From the NCBI RefSeq assembly GCF_033568475.1, contig NW_027331831.1, forward strand, positions 10,292,001 to 10,356,000: a stretch of DNA of 64,000 bases. The letters run 5' to 3'. The position numbers were made by a program, and so were the translations under genes. This DNA comes from Henckelia pumila. Lineage: Eukaryota > Streptophyta > Magnoliopsida > Lamiales > Gesneriaceae. Positions 37,044-50,063 of the stretch are shown piece by piece. Within the stretch, counting starts at the first letter, position 1. Each line of letters begins with the position of its first letter. The notes under the pieces were generated by a model. The model had not been told where the DNA came from, did no database searches, and saw only the letters and a program-made list of their open reading frames with translations.

Positions 37044-37481
37044 TTTTCTTGATGATCTTCTTGATAATGGAATTATTTCTTTTCTTTTTCTTTTTTTAGT
37101 ATTTCGAATATTGTTGGCTTGGATTATCACTTGGTGGCAATGGTTTTTATACTAGTCGTCCATTGCTTAAATAATAATTTTCCTTCTTTTATTTGCAGAA
37201 TAGCTAGCGCCTGCAGAATCATGTTCTTGGGACCCTTTATTATACGCACCGCTGACGTTAAATATGGCAAGATTTGGTGCTCATTTCCCCAATTATCAAA
37301 GAATTATTAACTTAATGATCAGACAAATTTAATTTATGCCTTTGTTAAATCACGGTCTTCTGTTACATCTGATTAATATACATTAATCTCTGATCAGCCA
37401 TCGAGTTTATATATGTTCATCGATCGCAAAGTCGATATAGAGTGACAAGAATTAAAGATTAGAAACTGTGAAAATAAATAA

Positions 37482-37619
37482 TCTATTTTCTACTATAAAA
37501 GTGTGAATGAAGGACAAAGTTTTTTATTGTGTATTGTCATAATTGCCCATCTACTATTTCTACTATGAAAGGGTGAATGAAGGGCAAAGTTTTTTATTGT
37601 GTATTGTCATAATTGCCCA
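37482..37619 (+). repeat. Duplicated Helitron 5' terminus (two 68-bp copies)
   Basis: 37482-37549 and 37550-37619 both run from TCTA... through GTGAATGAAGGxCAAAGTTT to GTCATAATTGCCCA and are nearly identical. Confidence 0.85.
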
Positions 37620-38121
37620 AATTTTGTTCATTGGAGTGTTAAATGTTGGGGTATTTTTGAGAACTGCATGAAAATTATAAGGACATTTGAGAAAGCACAA
37701 TAATTTCTCTCTCTCTTTACATAGATTAATGGGTTAATAATTGAGTTTGTATTTATTGTTAATAATTGAGTTTGTTTTTATTGCATCTTATTTTTATTGA
37801 GTTTTAATTGACTTTAAATATCTGATTTTTTTAGTGAGTGTAATTTTTTGGGTTTTTTTTAATTGTGTCTAAATATTGAGTTTGTTTGTTTTATTGCGTC
37901 TTATTTTCATTGGGTTTTAATTGGCTCTTAATTTCTAAGTTTTTTTAGTGAGTTTTTTTGGGTTTTAATTAGGTCAGTTCTTGTGGATTATGTTTTAAGT
38001 GAATCATTTTTATTTTTATTTTTAATATTAATATTTATGGGTAATAATGATTTTTTATCTTGAAAAATATAGAATTATGATATAAATTAAGATGAAAAAA
38101 TTGTTATGATTATAATAATAT

Positions 38122-39935
38122 AATAGTAAGATACTAATAAAAATGATGAATTAATCATATTGAAATAGATAATGAATTACATAAGGATTGTAACAAATAT
38201 AGCAATAGAAGAATTCACATGCATACTTTTTATACTATGACAATAAAATAACTGATCATTTAAAATATTTAAGCAATATTTACAATTTTACAAAATTTGT
38301 GTTTTATATAATATAGAGATATATAACATCACCATAAATTTTATGAAGAATAAGTTTCATAATATGATAATCTATTAATAAAAGCATGCTATATTAGAAA
38401 GAAAATAAAAAATAATATAAATTATTTTTGAACTCTTTAAACACAACATTTTAATTGATTTTTAAATATCATATTGCATTTGTAAAGTTAATCATATACT
38501 ATAGCAATATAAGTGAAATCAAAAAATACATATAGTTTCTTTGTTATTACAAATAAATTGTGTCTATTCACCTCTTATTTAATTATAAAAATTCACCTTC
38601 AATGAATTGATTTGAATTATTTTTATCTATTTAAGAATACAAAATTTAAAACACATTTTTTTAAAAAAATCTAATAAAAAAATAAAATTTGGTTACGACA
38701 TACTTATAAAAATATTTGAAAATAATGATACGTCATAATTCAATAGATATATGGTCATAAAAATAAATTAGAGAAATAAAATTTTATCGAAACCTAATTC
38801 TTAGGAAAATCTAAAAAACAATTAACATAAAAATGATTCAGCTGTTGGAAAATTAAAATATGCATGAATTCTTTTAAATTATTAAAGATAATATATATTT
38901 ATTTTATTATGACTATAAAAGTGTAAATAGAATGACTAAGTTTTTCATTATGGATTTTTTATTTTGCTTTTAGATTGTATACTCATTCGATTAATTGTAT
39001 TGATATTAGATTTTCTACACAGTGTTTTAAAATAGTAAGATACTAATAAAAAGATGAATTAATCATATTGAAATAGATAATGAATTACATAAGGATTGTA
39101 ACAAATATAGCAATAGAAGAATTCACATACTTTTTATACTATGACAATAAAATAACTGATCATTTAAAATATTTAAGCAATATTTACACTTCTACAAAAT
39201 TTGTGTTTAATATAATATATAGATATATAACATCACCATAAATTTTATGAAGAATAAGTTTCATAATGTGATAATCTATTAATAAAAGCATGTTAGATTA
39301 GAAAGAAAATAAAAAATAATATAAATTTTTTTGAACTCTTTAGACACAACATTTTAATTGGTTTTTAAAATATCATATTGCATTTGTAAAGTTAATCATA
39401 TACTATAGCCATACAAGTAAAATCAAAAAATAAATTATTTCATATAGTTTCTTTGTTATTACAAATAAATTGTGTCTATTCATCTCTTATTTAATTATAA
39501 AAATTCACCTTCAATGAATTGGTTTGAATTATTTTCTATCAATTTAAGAATACAAAATTTAAAACACATTTTTTTAAAAAAAATCTAATAAAAAAATAAA
39601 ATTTAGTTACGACATGCTTATAAAAATATTTGAAAATAATGATACGTCATGATTCAATAGATATATGATCATAAAAATAAATTAAAAATAAAAATTTTAT
39701 CGAAACATAATTCTTAGGAAAATCTAAAGACAATTAACATAAAAATGATTCAGATGTTGGAAAATAAAAATATGCATGAATTATTTAAAATTATTAAAGA
39801 CAATATATATTTATTTTATTATGACTATAAAAGTGTAAATATAATGATTAAGTTTTTCACTGTGGATTTTTTATTTTGCCTTTAGATTGTATATTAATTC
39901 GATTAATTGTATTGATATGAGATTTTCTACACAGT
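38122..39935 (+). repeat. Two ~0.9-kb direct repeats in the Helitron, with a third diverged copy downstream
   Basis: The segment from AATAGTAAGATACTAATAAA starts at 38122 and again at 39031 (period 909), and the copies stay alike for nearly the whole length. A more diverged partial third copy runs from ~40975 to ~41700. Confidence 0.85.
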
Positions 39936-41702
39936 ATTTAAAAATTATAAAAATTGATGTATAAAGTGAATATATGTTTGAAAAATAAAATATATTTTAA
40001 CTAAAATTATTTTTAAAAAATCATGTATATTTAATAATTTTAACTTTAAAATTGTGAATAGAAATAAAAAAATTTCATTAGAGAATTTTTCGATAGATAA
40101 TTGCATAAACATTTGGTGAAAAATGAATGTAAAAAATTAAAGAAAAATATAATATAAAATTTATGGATAGTTTGGAATTTAAATAAAAATAAATATTATA
40201 AATTTCATTCATAAATATTAATAATATAATATTATTTGCAAATTATGATTTTGGGTCTATATTTTCATATCAGATAATTACCCCTATGAACTCTCAAGAT
40301 TCTTAAAGACATGGATGAAAAATGAATTATCTATTAACTCTTTGTGTTTTCAAATCTTGAGCACTTATGTCCCCATGCTTTCAAGTTTAAGCACATCCCC
40401 TTATCTATACATGTTTTTGTAGGCGTTTATATCCAAAATTTGAAACACGAGAACTTAAAAGATATATATGATTTTTAGCGATATCGAAATCTCAGTTTCA
40501 GCTCGTCTTGCGTATTTTGATTTTTAAAAATTTTAGTTATTTTTCATCAAAAATGCTGATGCAATACTATAAACATCTACGCTACAAAAGTATCACATCG
40601 AAAAAAAGACTTTAAAATCGTAAAAAATAAAAATAAAACAAAACAAAACAAATACAATAGACTTTGAAATCTGATAACACTGAGTATCAGAATTACAAAC
40701 AAAGAAACTTATAGAATCAAAAGAGCAATTTTTCAAAAATAAATGTCAAAATGTAATCCATGAACATTTATCTAAATAAATTTGAGACTCAAACATAAGA
40801 CTTTATCAAATATTATAAATTTACTATATCTTTAAAAAAATAAAACAAATGAATATTATTCGAAATCTTTATTATTACTTATTTTAATTTTTTTAAAAGG
40901 TGAATAAATTTAAATTTATGGTTTGTCTTATGTTATATCTAATACATGATTTTCGCGAGTCTAACGTACGAGACACGTGTTAATTGATTTTTTAAATATC
41001 ATACTACATTTATAAAGTTAATCATATACTATTAGAATATAAATGCAATCAAAGAATAAATTATTTTTATATAATTTATTTGTTATTAAAAATACATTGT
41101 GTTAATTCACATCTTATTTAATTATAAAACTTCACCTTAAGTGAATTGGTTTGAATTATTTTCTATAAATTTAATAAAAAAAATTTAAAACACGTGAACA
41201 TCAAAGTTGTTTTTTAAAATATATATATATAACAAAAAAATAAAATTTGGTTACAACATACTTTTAAGAAAATTTGAAAACAGCAATACATCAAAATTGA
41301 ATAAAAATTTGATAATAAAAATAAATTAGAGAAATAAGATTTTATCATACATAATTCTTATAAAAATCTAAAAAAATTAAAATAAAAATGATTAGATGTT
41401 GGAAAAAATATCTATTTATTAAAATTATTAAAGATAATAAATATTTATTTTATTATATTGTTTATTATTTCGATAACATAAAAATTATTAGATGATGAAA
41501 AATAAAAATATCTATTTATTAAAATTATTAAAGATAATAAATATTTATTTTATTAAAGTGTTTATTATTTCAATCTAAAACAATTAACATAATAAATATT
41601 TTCACTCAAAATTTTCTATTTTATCCTTAGATTGTGTATTATTTCGATTAATTGTATTGAAATTTTCTACATAATGCTTTAAAAATATAAAAAATGATAT
41701 AT

Positions 41703-41733
<31 letters not shown>

Positions 41734-42950
41734 TTGACAAATAAAAAATATTTCACCGAAATTATTAAAAGAAAATCATGTATATTTAATAATCTATTAT
41801 TTTACCTATTTAAAATTAAGTGTGAATAAAAGGATAAAATTTTACCATTGTGAAATAACATTTTTGCTGTTTTATTTATACTATAAGTAAGGTCATATAA
41901 AAATATATAGATATATAAAAGTAAAAATAACATTTTAGTTAAAACATAAAATTAAATAAATATTAATATCCATAAATATATTTTATACTTTCATCAACTA
42001 ATGCGTCCATTAATACGATTAAATAATTAATTTTTTAATTATTATTTTCTAAAGATATGTATTTTTTCATTTTTCACAATTTGTTTTTATTTATTTTACA
42101 CATTATGTAATGTTAGACAATATAAAAATATATAAGAATAAGCTAAATTTTAGTTTGAGGCATAATTGAATTGCAATTAATCAAATAGATAAATAAATTT
42201 TTAAAAGAACAAAAGAAAAAAAATTAAAACTTACGGTATTAATATAAAAAGTTAGAATTAAAAAAATATAAGAATATAAATCTTGAAAAGAACAAAACTA
42301 AAAACTAAAATTTACGGTAATAATATTAAAAGTTAGAGTTAAAAACATATATTTACGAAATTAATGTAGGAGTATAAATTAAATCTATACCTACCTAAAA
42401 ATGTGAATAAAAAAGGTAAAATTTTATCATTGTGAAATTTATCTATCTATTATCTATCTAAAAGTGTGAATAAAAGGGTAAAATTTTATCATTGTGAAAT
42501 AAAAAATTTGCAATTTTATTTACACAAGGTCATATAAAAATATATAGGAATATAATACAAGTTAAATGAAAAATAATATGAAAGTTACATGACTATAAAT
42601 AAAAATTTATATACCAAAAGAGAACCCAAAAAAAAAAACACGCGAGTTAAATGATCAAAATAAAAATAATATACAAGTGACATGATTAAAAATAAAAATT
42701 CATAGTAATATGACTAAAAATGAAAACATTCACGTTACAAGATTGAAAATACAAATTCACCATTAACATGACTAAAAATGAAAAAAAAATGATCATTGTA
42801 TTATTTTAGTTGATTTTCATAATAAATAATTAAAGTTTATATGATTTTTATTATAAAGCCGTGAAAATCTCAATAATTATAAAAAAATAATAAATAGATA
42901 TATTATATAAACAAAGTGTCACCACGTGCATCGCACGTGCTGTTTACTAG

Positions 42951-43344
42951 TAACATTATATATCTATATAATCTGAAGAATTATTATACATAAATTGGTT
43001 CGTGCATTAAATAATTTTCATGTAATTAAGATCAGAAGCACATAATGCATTATCTGTAAGCTGTGTTGGAGAGAATAATAACTAAAAGCATATAAAAATA
43101 TCATGAGTACTTGTGAATTGTGATGCCGTTCATTCAGATGAGAGGAGAATTAAATTCTAGCTAGCTCATGTCTAATACTTAGCTAGGTAGGAGTAAGCAT
43201 ATTGCCATATCTATCAATTATAACCTCTGTTTTATAAATTCCCTTCCGACACAGAAAAAAATTATTTCCTGATTTATCGAAAGAAAATCTAGCTTTCAAA
43301 TTTTTTCCAAGATTTCAAAAATACCCACTACTATCTTGAAATCT
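42951..43344. other. Intergenic, no gene seen
   Basis: Host flank between the Helitron and the reverse SINE. No frame of interest. Confidence 0.4.
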
Positions 43345-43555
43345 TTTGTTTAATGACGTGGAAACCCACGGTCGCTACTTTTCGGTGTGCACTGGATAAA
43401 ATCCCGAATTAACGCAATAGTTTGCAAACCACGCTAGTCATGTAAAGTGCACTGGGTAAGCCTGTGCAACAAACTAGCTAGTTAAAGAAAGTGTTGATGG
43501 GAAGAATCAAACACCTAAGTACAGGCCAAGTGTTTACTTACTCCACAATTTTGCG
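43345..43555 (-). mobile_element. tRNA-derived SINE, reverse orientation
   Basis: Read on the minus strand it aligns along its length with the SINE at 17203: box B-like GTGTTTGATTCTTCCC, CAACACTTTCTT, GTTTGCAAACTATTGCGTTA, ACCGAAAAGTAGCGACCGTG, then CCACGTCATT. It is more diverged and lacks a clear target duplication. Confidence 0.75.
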
Positions 43556-44987
43556 TAAAAAAATGTGTGGATGTAAGAAACAAGAGTTTTTATACTTACA
43601 ATTATCAAATGAATGATTATATGCTTAATCATGTAATATTCGAAAAAATATATATTTTTGATCTTATATATTGTCACTTTGTGATTTAGATATTTTATGT
43701 TGTCAAATTTCAGTCTTTAATTTGCTATATTTGTTCTTATTATTTGTGGCAATTTTAATTTTTTTTTCAATGTGGTGTTGAGGTACTGTGTAGTACGTCC
43801 GATTAAAAATTTCTAGAATTTTTCTAAATAACATAAATGACAAAAATGGTAAAAACAAACAAACAGACTGAAAAAAATATAATTTTCCCGGAAAATTTTA
43901 AGATAAAAAAAAAAAAGCTTTTCATACTAGTGCAAAAACTAGGGGCTCTATGACTATGGTAGACTTTGGACCGACCATTGGGCATATATAAAGTTACCAT
44001 GTATTTAAGATGAAGCTTCAAAACATATATATTCTTTTTTATCCAATTAAAATGTTATGTGATATTATTTTAAGTTAAGTTGACATATTTTAGATTTTGA
44101 TTTTATATATGGATTCTCCAAGTTTAATTTTAGTATAATTTTATATTGGTTTTCTGTTGTATTTTTTTAATCTTTTTTCATCAAAATGCTGATATAATTC
44201 AAATTATTACGGATTTTACTTGTTTTAATGGTATAACGTAAATATTCCAATGTGAAAAGACAAATAAACATGATGAATTGAGAATCAACTTATCCTATTC
44301 CGACCCAAACTTCAAAATCAGACCTTTTTTTTTGCTTCCTAATATTATTAACTTTAAAATATAGTGTGATCGATTCACAATAAGATGGCGGCTTTAGGCT
44401 TAGCCAATGCTTTATATAAGATTGGCTATCATTAATTCTTATAAAAATTCCTTTGATCTGCTTTCGATCGACACGTAGCGAATTTGAGTCATTTGACTCC
44501 TTGTAAACAGTAGATACATCGTATCCATAACTTGACTCCCTCCTTGTGAAATATTGATCTTTATATAAATAAAAATTGTGGTTTCTAAATTCCAATTGCC
44601 CGCGTAAGCATTCCGTCACTTTTGGCGATAATTAACGTTAGTGGCACAAATACAATTACATTATTTACGAAGTTATGAGTCATGTCAATGTTTTGCGGCG
44701 CACGTGACATGGAATTTGGGCTTAAATTTTACAGTCAATATTCACTTTATTTATTTATTATTTATTCTTGTCAAACTATGAGATTTTCATGTAACACTGT
44801 ATATGTAAATGTAGAATTAAAAAATAGAGTAATATTAAAATAAAATAAAATAAAATAATTAATTTTAGTAGATTAAGTTGTAAATTTGACAATATAGATG
44901 AACGAAAGATTTTGATTAAAGTTAAAAAATCTGAAAGTGAAAATAACACTCTTCTATTAAAAATATTAAAAATGCATTGTCCTGCAA
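43556..44987. other. AT-rich intergenic DNA
   Basis: No recognised gene. A 109-residue frame at 44290-44619 (-) has no family signature and is not called. Confidence 0.4.
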
Positions 44988-45119
44988 TTAGGTAGTGTTT
45001 GAAAGAGTTTCTATGAAATATTTCTCAGCTTTTCGTTAACAAAATTTCACAAAATTTCAAAATTTTGTTATAAAAAGCTGATAAATGCTTCTTAGAAGCT
45101 CTTTCAAACAATGCCTAAG
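44988..45119. mobile_element. Foldback MITE, ~130 bp
   Basis: Ends TTAGGTAGTGTTTGAAAGAG and, inverted, TTAGGCATTGTTTGAAAGAG; the arms continue inward (AGCTTCTAAGAA / AGTTTCTATGAA) so the element can fold almost fully. A relative lies at ~8991. Confidence 0.7.
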
Positions 45120-46282
45120 ATTAATTAATTGAAAGTCGATTTGGAAATCCAATGTGCTGAAGCGATGCATGGTTTCGTTAAAAGTTGCAATAAATTGGTT
45201 TTTAAATGAAACCTACAAACCTTAGGCTTTTTTTTATATATATATATATATACAGTAATAAAATTCTTGATTCGCATCTTAGTAAAAAATAATTTGGAAT
45301 ATTGACATTATAGCCCTTTTCAAGGTTCTTTTCTTTTGATTACATTAACTGGACACAATGTCTAATTTAATGGTATATTAACAGCAATAATTTGGAATCA
45401 AATATGTTTTAAAATATTTAAAGAATTGATTCTATTTAATTTATATTAAAAAATGTAAAATTGCATCGACGCTATAAATTATATAAACCCTAATCGGAGA
45501 ACTAATCTATCATCCCTACCTAAGAATATCATTGATTACGATATAATCTCTATTTATATTGGAGATCAAACTATTGATCACAAAAACTTAATTAATAAAT
45601 TATTAGCATAAGAAACCGTAATCGATAAGCCGGAGCTGTGGCGGAAGAAAGCCATTAATTTTAAAAAGTTTTTATTTAGTAACAGTTTGTTAGTCACAAA
45701 TAATTTTTCAATGCTTGCATCTTAAGTATTTCTCCTCGTACTGAAGAATTTTAGCCTTTCAATTATCAACACATTGTCAATATCTCTCAAAATGTAAGAG
45801 ACTTATATAATATAATGAATTAATGATATCGGAATATGATAAAAATTACTACGTGTGAAGGATATATATTAATTCGTTAATAACAACTGCGCGCCTTCAT
45901 AGTTTGGTTTTAAAACGACTCCTGAAATTCGAGCAACAAAATTGGTTCATTTATAGTCACTTGCACACCTACTATTTTTTTATGTGGTTTTTCAATCGTT
46001 CCTAATATTCCTGACTTGGAATTTGGAAATATGTACATATAATTTTTTAAAAATAATAGAATTTTTATGGAACAAAAAAAATCTTACTATTTTATAAAAC
46101 TTGAGCCACTTTTAAAAATCGCTTTGATACGTTTTGATGACACCTAAATATATTTACCATTTGACGGTAGTTATTTAAAATTTAATATATATATTAAAAA
46201 AAAGGGTAAAAATAGGTGAAAAACAAAAACAAAAAAACTATCTTGCATTTTGAAAACTGCATTCTACACATTATTAATAACT
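45120..46282. other. AT-rich intergenic DNA
   Basis: A short (TA)n run at ~45236-45252. No gene recognised. Confidence 0.4.
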
Positions 46283-47118
46283 ACACCCACTTTTCCTATG
46301 TTAAAAAAAACTGAAATAAATTTGGTTTATATTATATTGACCACACACGAATAGCGTGTGCACTTTTACTAGTAATAATAAAACATGCCTTTGCTGTTGA
46401 GTGTGACCATATATACCTGAACGAATACACAGGGATTTTATAAGAACTTTGAAGTTAAGCTCGCCTGGAGGAGAGTAGCACCCCTTTTCGTAATTTCTTT
46501 TGTCAATAACTCACCTTAGATTTAATTTCGGCTACGGTTACTTGTGTTTTGTTTGGACATATACTTATAAAACATTTTTATAAAAGTGTTTTTTAATTTT
46601 TTTAAGAATAAATATTTGTTTATAAACTATTCTATAAAAACATTTTAACATATATTGTTTATCTTTGTCTTCCATATTTTCATTCTAAAAATATCTAAAA
46701 ACACCCACTTTTCCTATGTTAAAAAAAACTGAAATAAATTTGGTTTATATTATATTGACCACACACGCATAGCGTGTGCACTTTTACTAGTAATAATAAA
46801 ACATGCCTTTGCTGTTGAGTGTGACCATATATACCTGAACGAATACACAGGGATTTTATAAGAACTTTGAAGTTAAGCTCGCCTGGAGGAGAGTAGCACC
46901 CCTTTTCGTAATTTTTTTTGTCAATAACTCACCTTAGATTTAATTTCGGCTACGGTTACTTGTGTTTTGTTTGGACATATACTTATAAAACATTTTTATA
47001 AAAGTGTTTTTTAATTTTTTTAAGAATAAATATTTGTTTATAAACTATTCTATAAAAACATTTTAACATATATTGTTTATCTTTGTCTTCCATATTTTCA
47101 TTCTAAAAATATCTAAAA
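46283..47118 (+). repeat. 418-bp tandem duplication containing two Helitron 3' ends
   Basis: Copies 46283-46700 and 46701-47118 differ at very few positions (for example CGAATAGCG / CGCATAGCG). Each contains a Helitron-type 3' end: stem CACACG / CGTGTG, then CACTTTTA and CTAG followed by T (CTAG at 46369 and 46787). The duplication therefore happened after the Helitron inserted and is very recent. Confidence 0.9.
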
Positions 47119-47363
47119 ACATCTCTCAAGTATTCTTTAAAAACTATACATGGAAAAAACTTTTTAAAAAATATTTTACAAAAATTGTATCCAAACACAT
47201 ACTTTAAGAGTATATCACTTATAAAACGCGAAAAACGTTTTTAATGTATATGACCAAACAAAACCTTAGTTTTCAAGCCAACTTTCAGAGAATATAAACG
47301 TTCTACTAAAGTTTTAATCTATTTAGCATAATATAAATTTAGTTGATCATCTAAAAAAAGGAT

Positions 47364-47680
47364 AAATTGCATATATCACCATTGTGAAATCCCATGTTAG
47401 CTAATAATCCCTTGTGAAAAATTTTTAAGCTAATAACTCCATGTGATTCTAGATTTGTAGCATACACATTCCTTCTGGCTAAAAAATGACGAAAATGCCC
47501 TTGAATTTTATGAATTATTTAATTTATCATTTATTTTATGTAGGGGTACTTTCGTCATTTTTTAACTGAAAAGGGTGTGTATGCTACAAATCTAAAATCA
47601 CAGGGGGTTATTAGCTTAAAAAATTTTCACAGGGGGTTATTAGCTAACACGGGATTTCACAAGGGTGATATATGCAATTT
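47364..47680. mobile_element. Long-arm foldback element (arms ~145 bp)
   Basis: The left arm (47364-~47510: TTGCATATATCACCATTGTG, TTAGCTAATAATCCCTTGTG, TTTGTAGCATACAC, AAAATGACGAAAATGCCC) is repeated inverted at ~47535-47680 with only scattered mismatches around a ~25-bp loop. Transcribed, it would form a long double-stranded hairpin. No coding frame. A fragment of a related family may lie at ~56936-57050. Confidence 0.85.
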
Positions 47681-48067
47681 TTTTTGAAAAAAACTGTCGC
47701 TCGATCTAAATTGCTCAAGGAAACATACAAGACAATATAGAATGGAGATTCACACAAGTATTCTCTTCACGCGGTCTTTACAGTTGTTTTCTCATTCGTT
47801 AAACTACTACTAAAAAAAGAGAAGATAAAATGGGCTCACATACTAGTCGTAATGGCACACACTATGCATGTACATAAAATAAATGATACGATTTTGTGAT
47901 TCTTATAAACATAACAGTAAAATTAATGATACAATATTATTCACGTTCTCCAAAGTGAAAAACAAAAATTGATAGTTTTTAAATTTGAAATGTGACACAC
48001 CAACATACCAAATACAGTTATTATCATCCTATCAAGTTTAATATAATACACAGTCATCAGTTCATTA

Positions 48068-48579
48068 CGTATTGATAGGGATGACAATGAGTCGGATTTA
48101 AACCCGATCTCGTCTAAACCCACCTCGGACGGGGCGGGTTCAAACCCGATCAAATGTGTTTCGGGACGGGCGGGTCCAGGCCAACGGGTCTGGAGACGGG
48201 TCCGGCGCGAGTTTTGGGTTTGCGTGGACCCGCCCCGGAGCCGCCCGTATATATATATATATATATATATATACTATATAAAATATATATATATACAGTA
48301 TTATACTATTTATATACACATTTCATATAAATAAATAAAAATATATATATGCATGTACATATATTTATATATTATAAATAATAATTTATTTAAGTTTTTA
48401 ATAAATTAAATATTAACGGGTTTGGGTCCAAACCCGGGTTGGATCCGCCGGATTTTGAGGCTGGGCGGGTCCAAAAAAGAGGCGGGACGAGTCTGAGTTC
48501 TATTTTTTCTTGGCGTGATGAGTCTAGGGTTTTGCAAAACCCGGCCCGAACTCGGCCCGTTTTCATCCCTAAGTATTGA
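48068..48579. mobile_element. Non-autonomous hAT element with iterated GGGTCC/CCCG motif
   Basis: Element 48076-48571, ends TAGGGATG / CATCCCTA, flanked by CGTATTGA / AGTATTGA (7 of 8), an 8-bp hAT-type target duplication. The GC-rich sub-terminal zones repeat GACGGGTCCGG / AACCCGGGTT-like motifs around a TATATA core. It forms part of the same architectural group as 8212, 18315 and 23400. Confidence 0.78.
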
Positions 48580-49583
48580 TGTTTTCTGAACAATGTCAAT
48601 TATTTGGCCCCAACGACCTAACATTTGGAGTGTGAAGATATTAATAAAAGAGATCAGAGAGAGAGATTTTTCAAGTCTATATACTTAACTCTCAAAACTC
48701 TCTATCCAACATGGATCTGATATCATGTTAAACATAATAGACTTGATGTCCAAGAGCATATATAAAACTTTAAGAAATTTTATTCAATCGATGTGAGACA
48801 ACTAACACACCAAAAAGAAAACAAAAAAGTACTATTAATTAACAAATTTAGAATGAAACAATTCATAAGTCAATCCTATTGATATAAAACCGTGGGAAAA
48901 ATCCAAAGTGATCATTAGACAACAATGAGAAGAATTAATAAAGATATCAACTAACAGAGTTACGTGCAATGAACCATAAAGCTTCGTTTAGATAAATACT
49001 TATGAAATGATTTTAAAAATGTTATTAAAAGTTTTTTATAAAATATTTTAAAAGTTGTTTTAAAAATAAATATGCATGACAACAATTTTGTACAAAACAT
49101 GCATTTTTACAACTAAAAAGTAATATGTTTTGTTTTTCATCATTGTTTTCAATTTTTTTAGAGGACATTGTTTTCATGTTCTATAAGCATTAAAACAACA
49201 CATCATCAATTGAGTTTCGTTTAAACTTGTACTTAATTTAAAAATATTGTTAGTGCTTTATAAGTGAAAAAACTTATAAGTATATTTTTGGACAAGATTT
49301 TTGTAAAATATTTTTTAAAAAAGTATTCTCCAAGTATATATAGTTCTAAAGAACCGAAAGATCTTTTTAGAATGAAATACAATGATGAAAATCAAAACAA
49401 ATTAGTTTTGAAATGTTAAAATGTTTATATAAATTAGTTGTTCACTCATATATTAATTCTTAAAATAACTTTAAAATAATTTATTATTTTAAATTTTTTT
49501 TAAAAAAAACTTTTTATGAAGGTACTTTCCAAACACTAGACCATAAATGTTTTTTTTCCTGTGGAGGTGATCTTCATATACAA
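48580..49583. other. Intergenic with degraded foldback DNA
   Basis: AT-rich; ~48980-49545 looks like a degenerate inverted repeat (TTCGTTTAGATAAATACTTATG... CTTTCCAAACACTAGACC). No gene. Confidence 0.4.
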
Positions 49584-49978
49584 TAAGGCACCGTTCTGTT
49601 CACCATATTACTAATATACGTATAACTCATCACATCTCATCTCACGTTCTTTTCATCATATTATTTATCCATATATTAACTATTTATTTTACATCAATCA
49701 AATCATTAATTATTTATCTACCATCAATCAAATCATTGAACTCAAATGACTATATTACCCCTTATAAATAATATAATTTTTATTTTATTTATTGTTAAAA
49801 AGACAAAATAGTCATTTAACATTTTTATATAAAATTTAATCAATCAAATCAAATAAACCATAATCTATCAATCAAATCCAATACTATTTTAACTATCATT
49901 TCTTATTTATTTTTTTATTACATTATATTACTTATCTATATATTACTTATACCATACTTCAAACCAAACGGTGCCTTA
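49584..49978. mobile_element. MITE with TAAGGCACCGTT ends
   Basis: 395 bp. Left TAAGGCACCGTTCTGTT, right (inverted) TAAGGCACCGTTTGGTT. AT-rich interior (ATCAATCAAATCATTAA repeats), no coding frame. The ends resemble widespread plant Tourist/hAT-type MITEs; the target duplication is ambiguous. Confidence 0.75.
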
Positions 49979-50063
49979 AGATCAAAAGAACCCTTCTCAA
50001 AATACAAAGAACTTGTATCAGTGATGAGTTGCATGTATTGAACAAAGTGTTTGTAATTAATGA

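Larger units (their letters stand above)
37482..42950 (+). mobile_element. Helitron, non-coding, composite
   Basis: The 5' end is A/TCTATTTTCTACTATAAAAG at 37482. The 3' end is a perfect stem CACGTGC-ATC-GCACGTG (42923-42939), then TGTTTA and CTAG at 42947-42950, followed by T: insertion between A and T and a CTRR end with a hairpin just inside, as in plant Helitrons. It is 5.47 kb of AT-rich DNA with no Rep/helicase frame. The region may hold more than one nested element: sequences like AAAAGTGTGAATAAAAGG(G)T recur at 37495, 37560, 38915, 39830, 41818, 42400 and 42470, each resembling a 5' terminus. Confidence 0.7.

Noticed and set aside
36819-37130. Thioredoxin exon 1 extended into the intron as a 103-residue frame
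   Set aside because: The frame reads through a GT donor; the three-exon model gives a full thioredoxin with intact phases.
44290-44619. 109-residue minus-strand frame (MTECLRGQLEFRNHNF...)
   Set aside because: No recognisable domain, no splice partners, AT-rich surroundings; probably chance.
46283-47118. Reading the repeat as LTRs of a small element
   Set aside because: The copies abut directly with no internal region, and the ends are not TG...CA; the Helitron-end content explains them.
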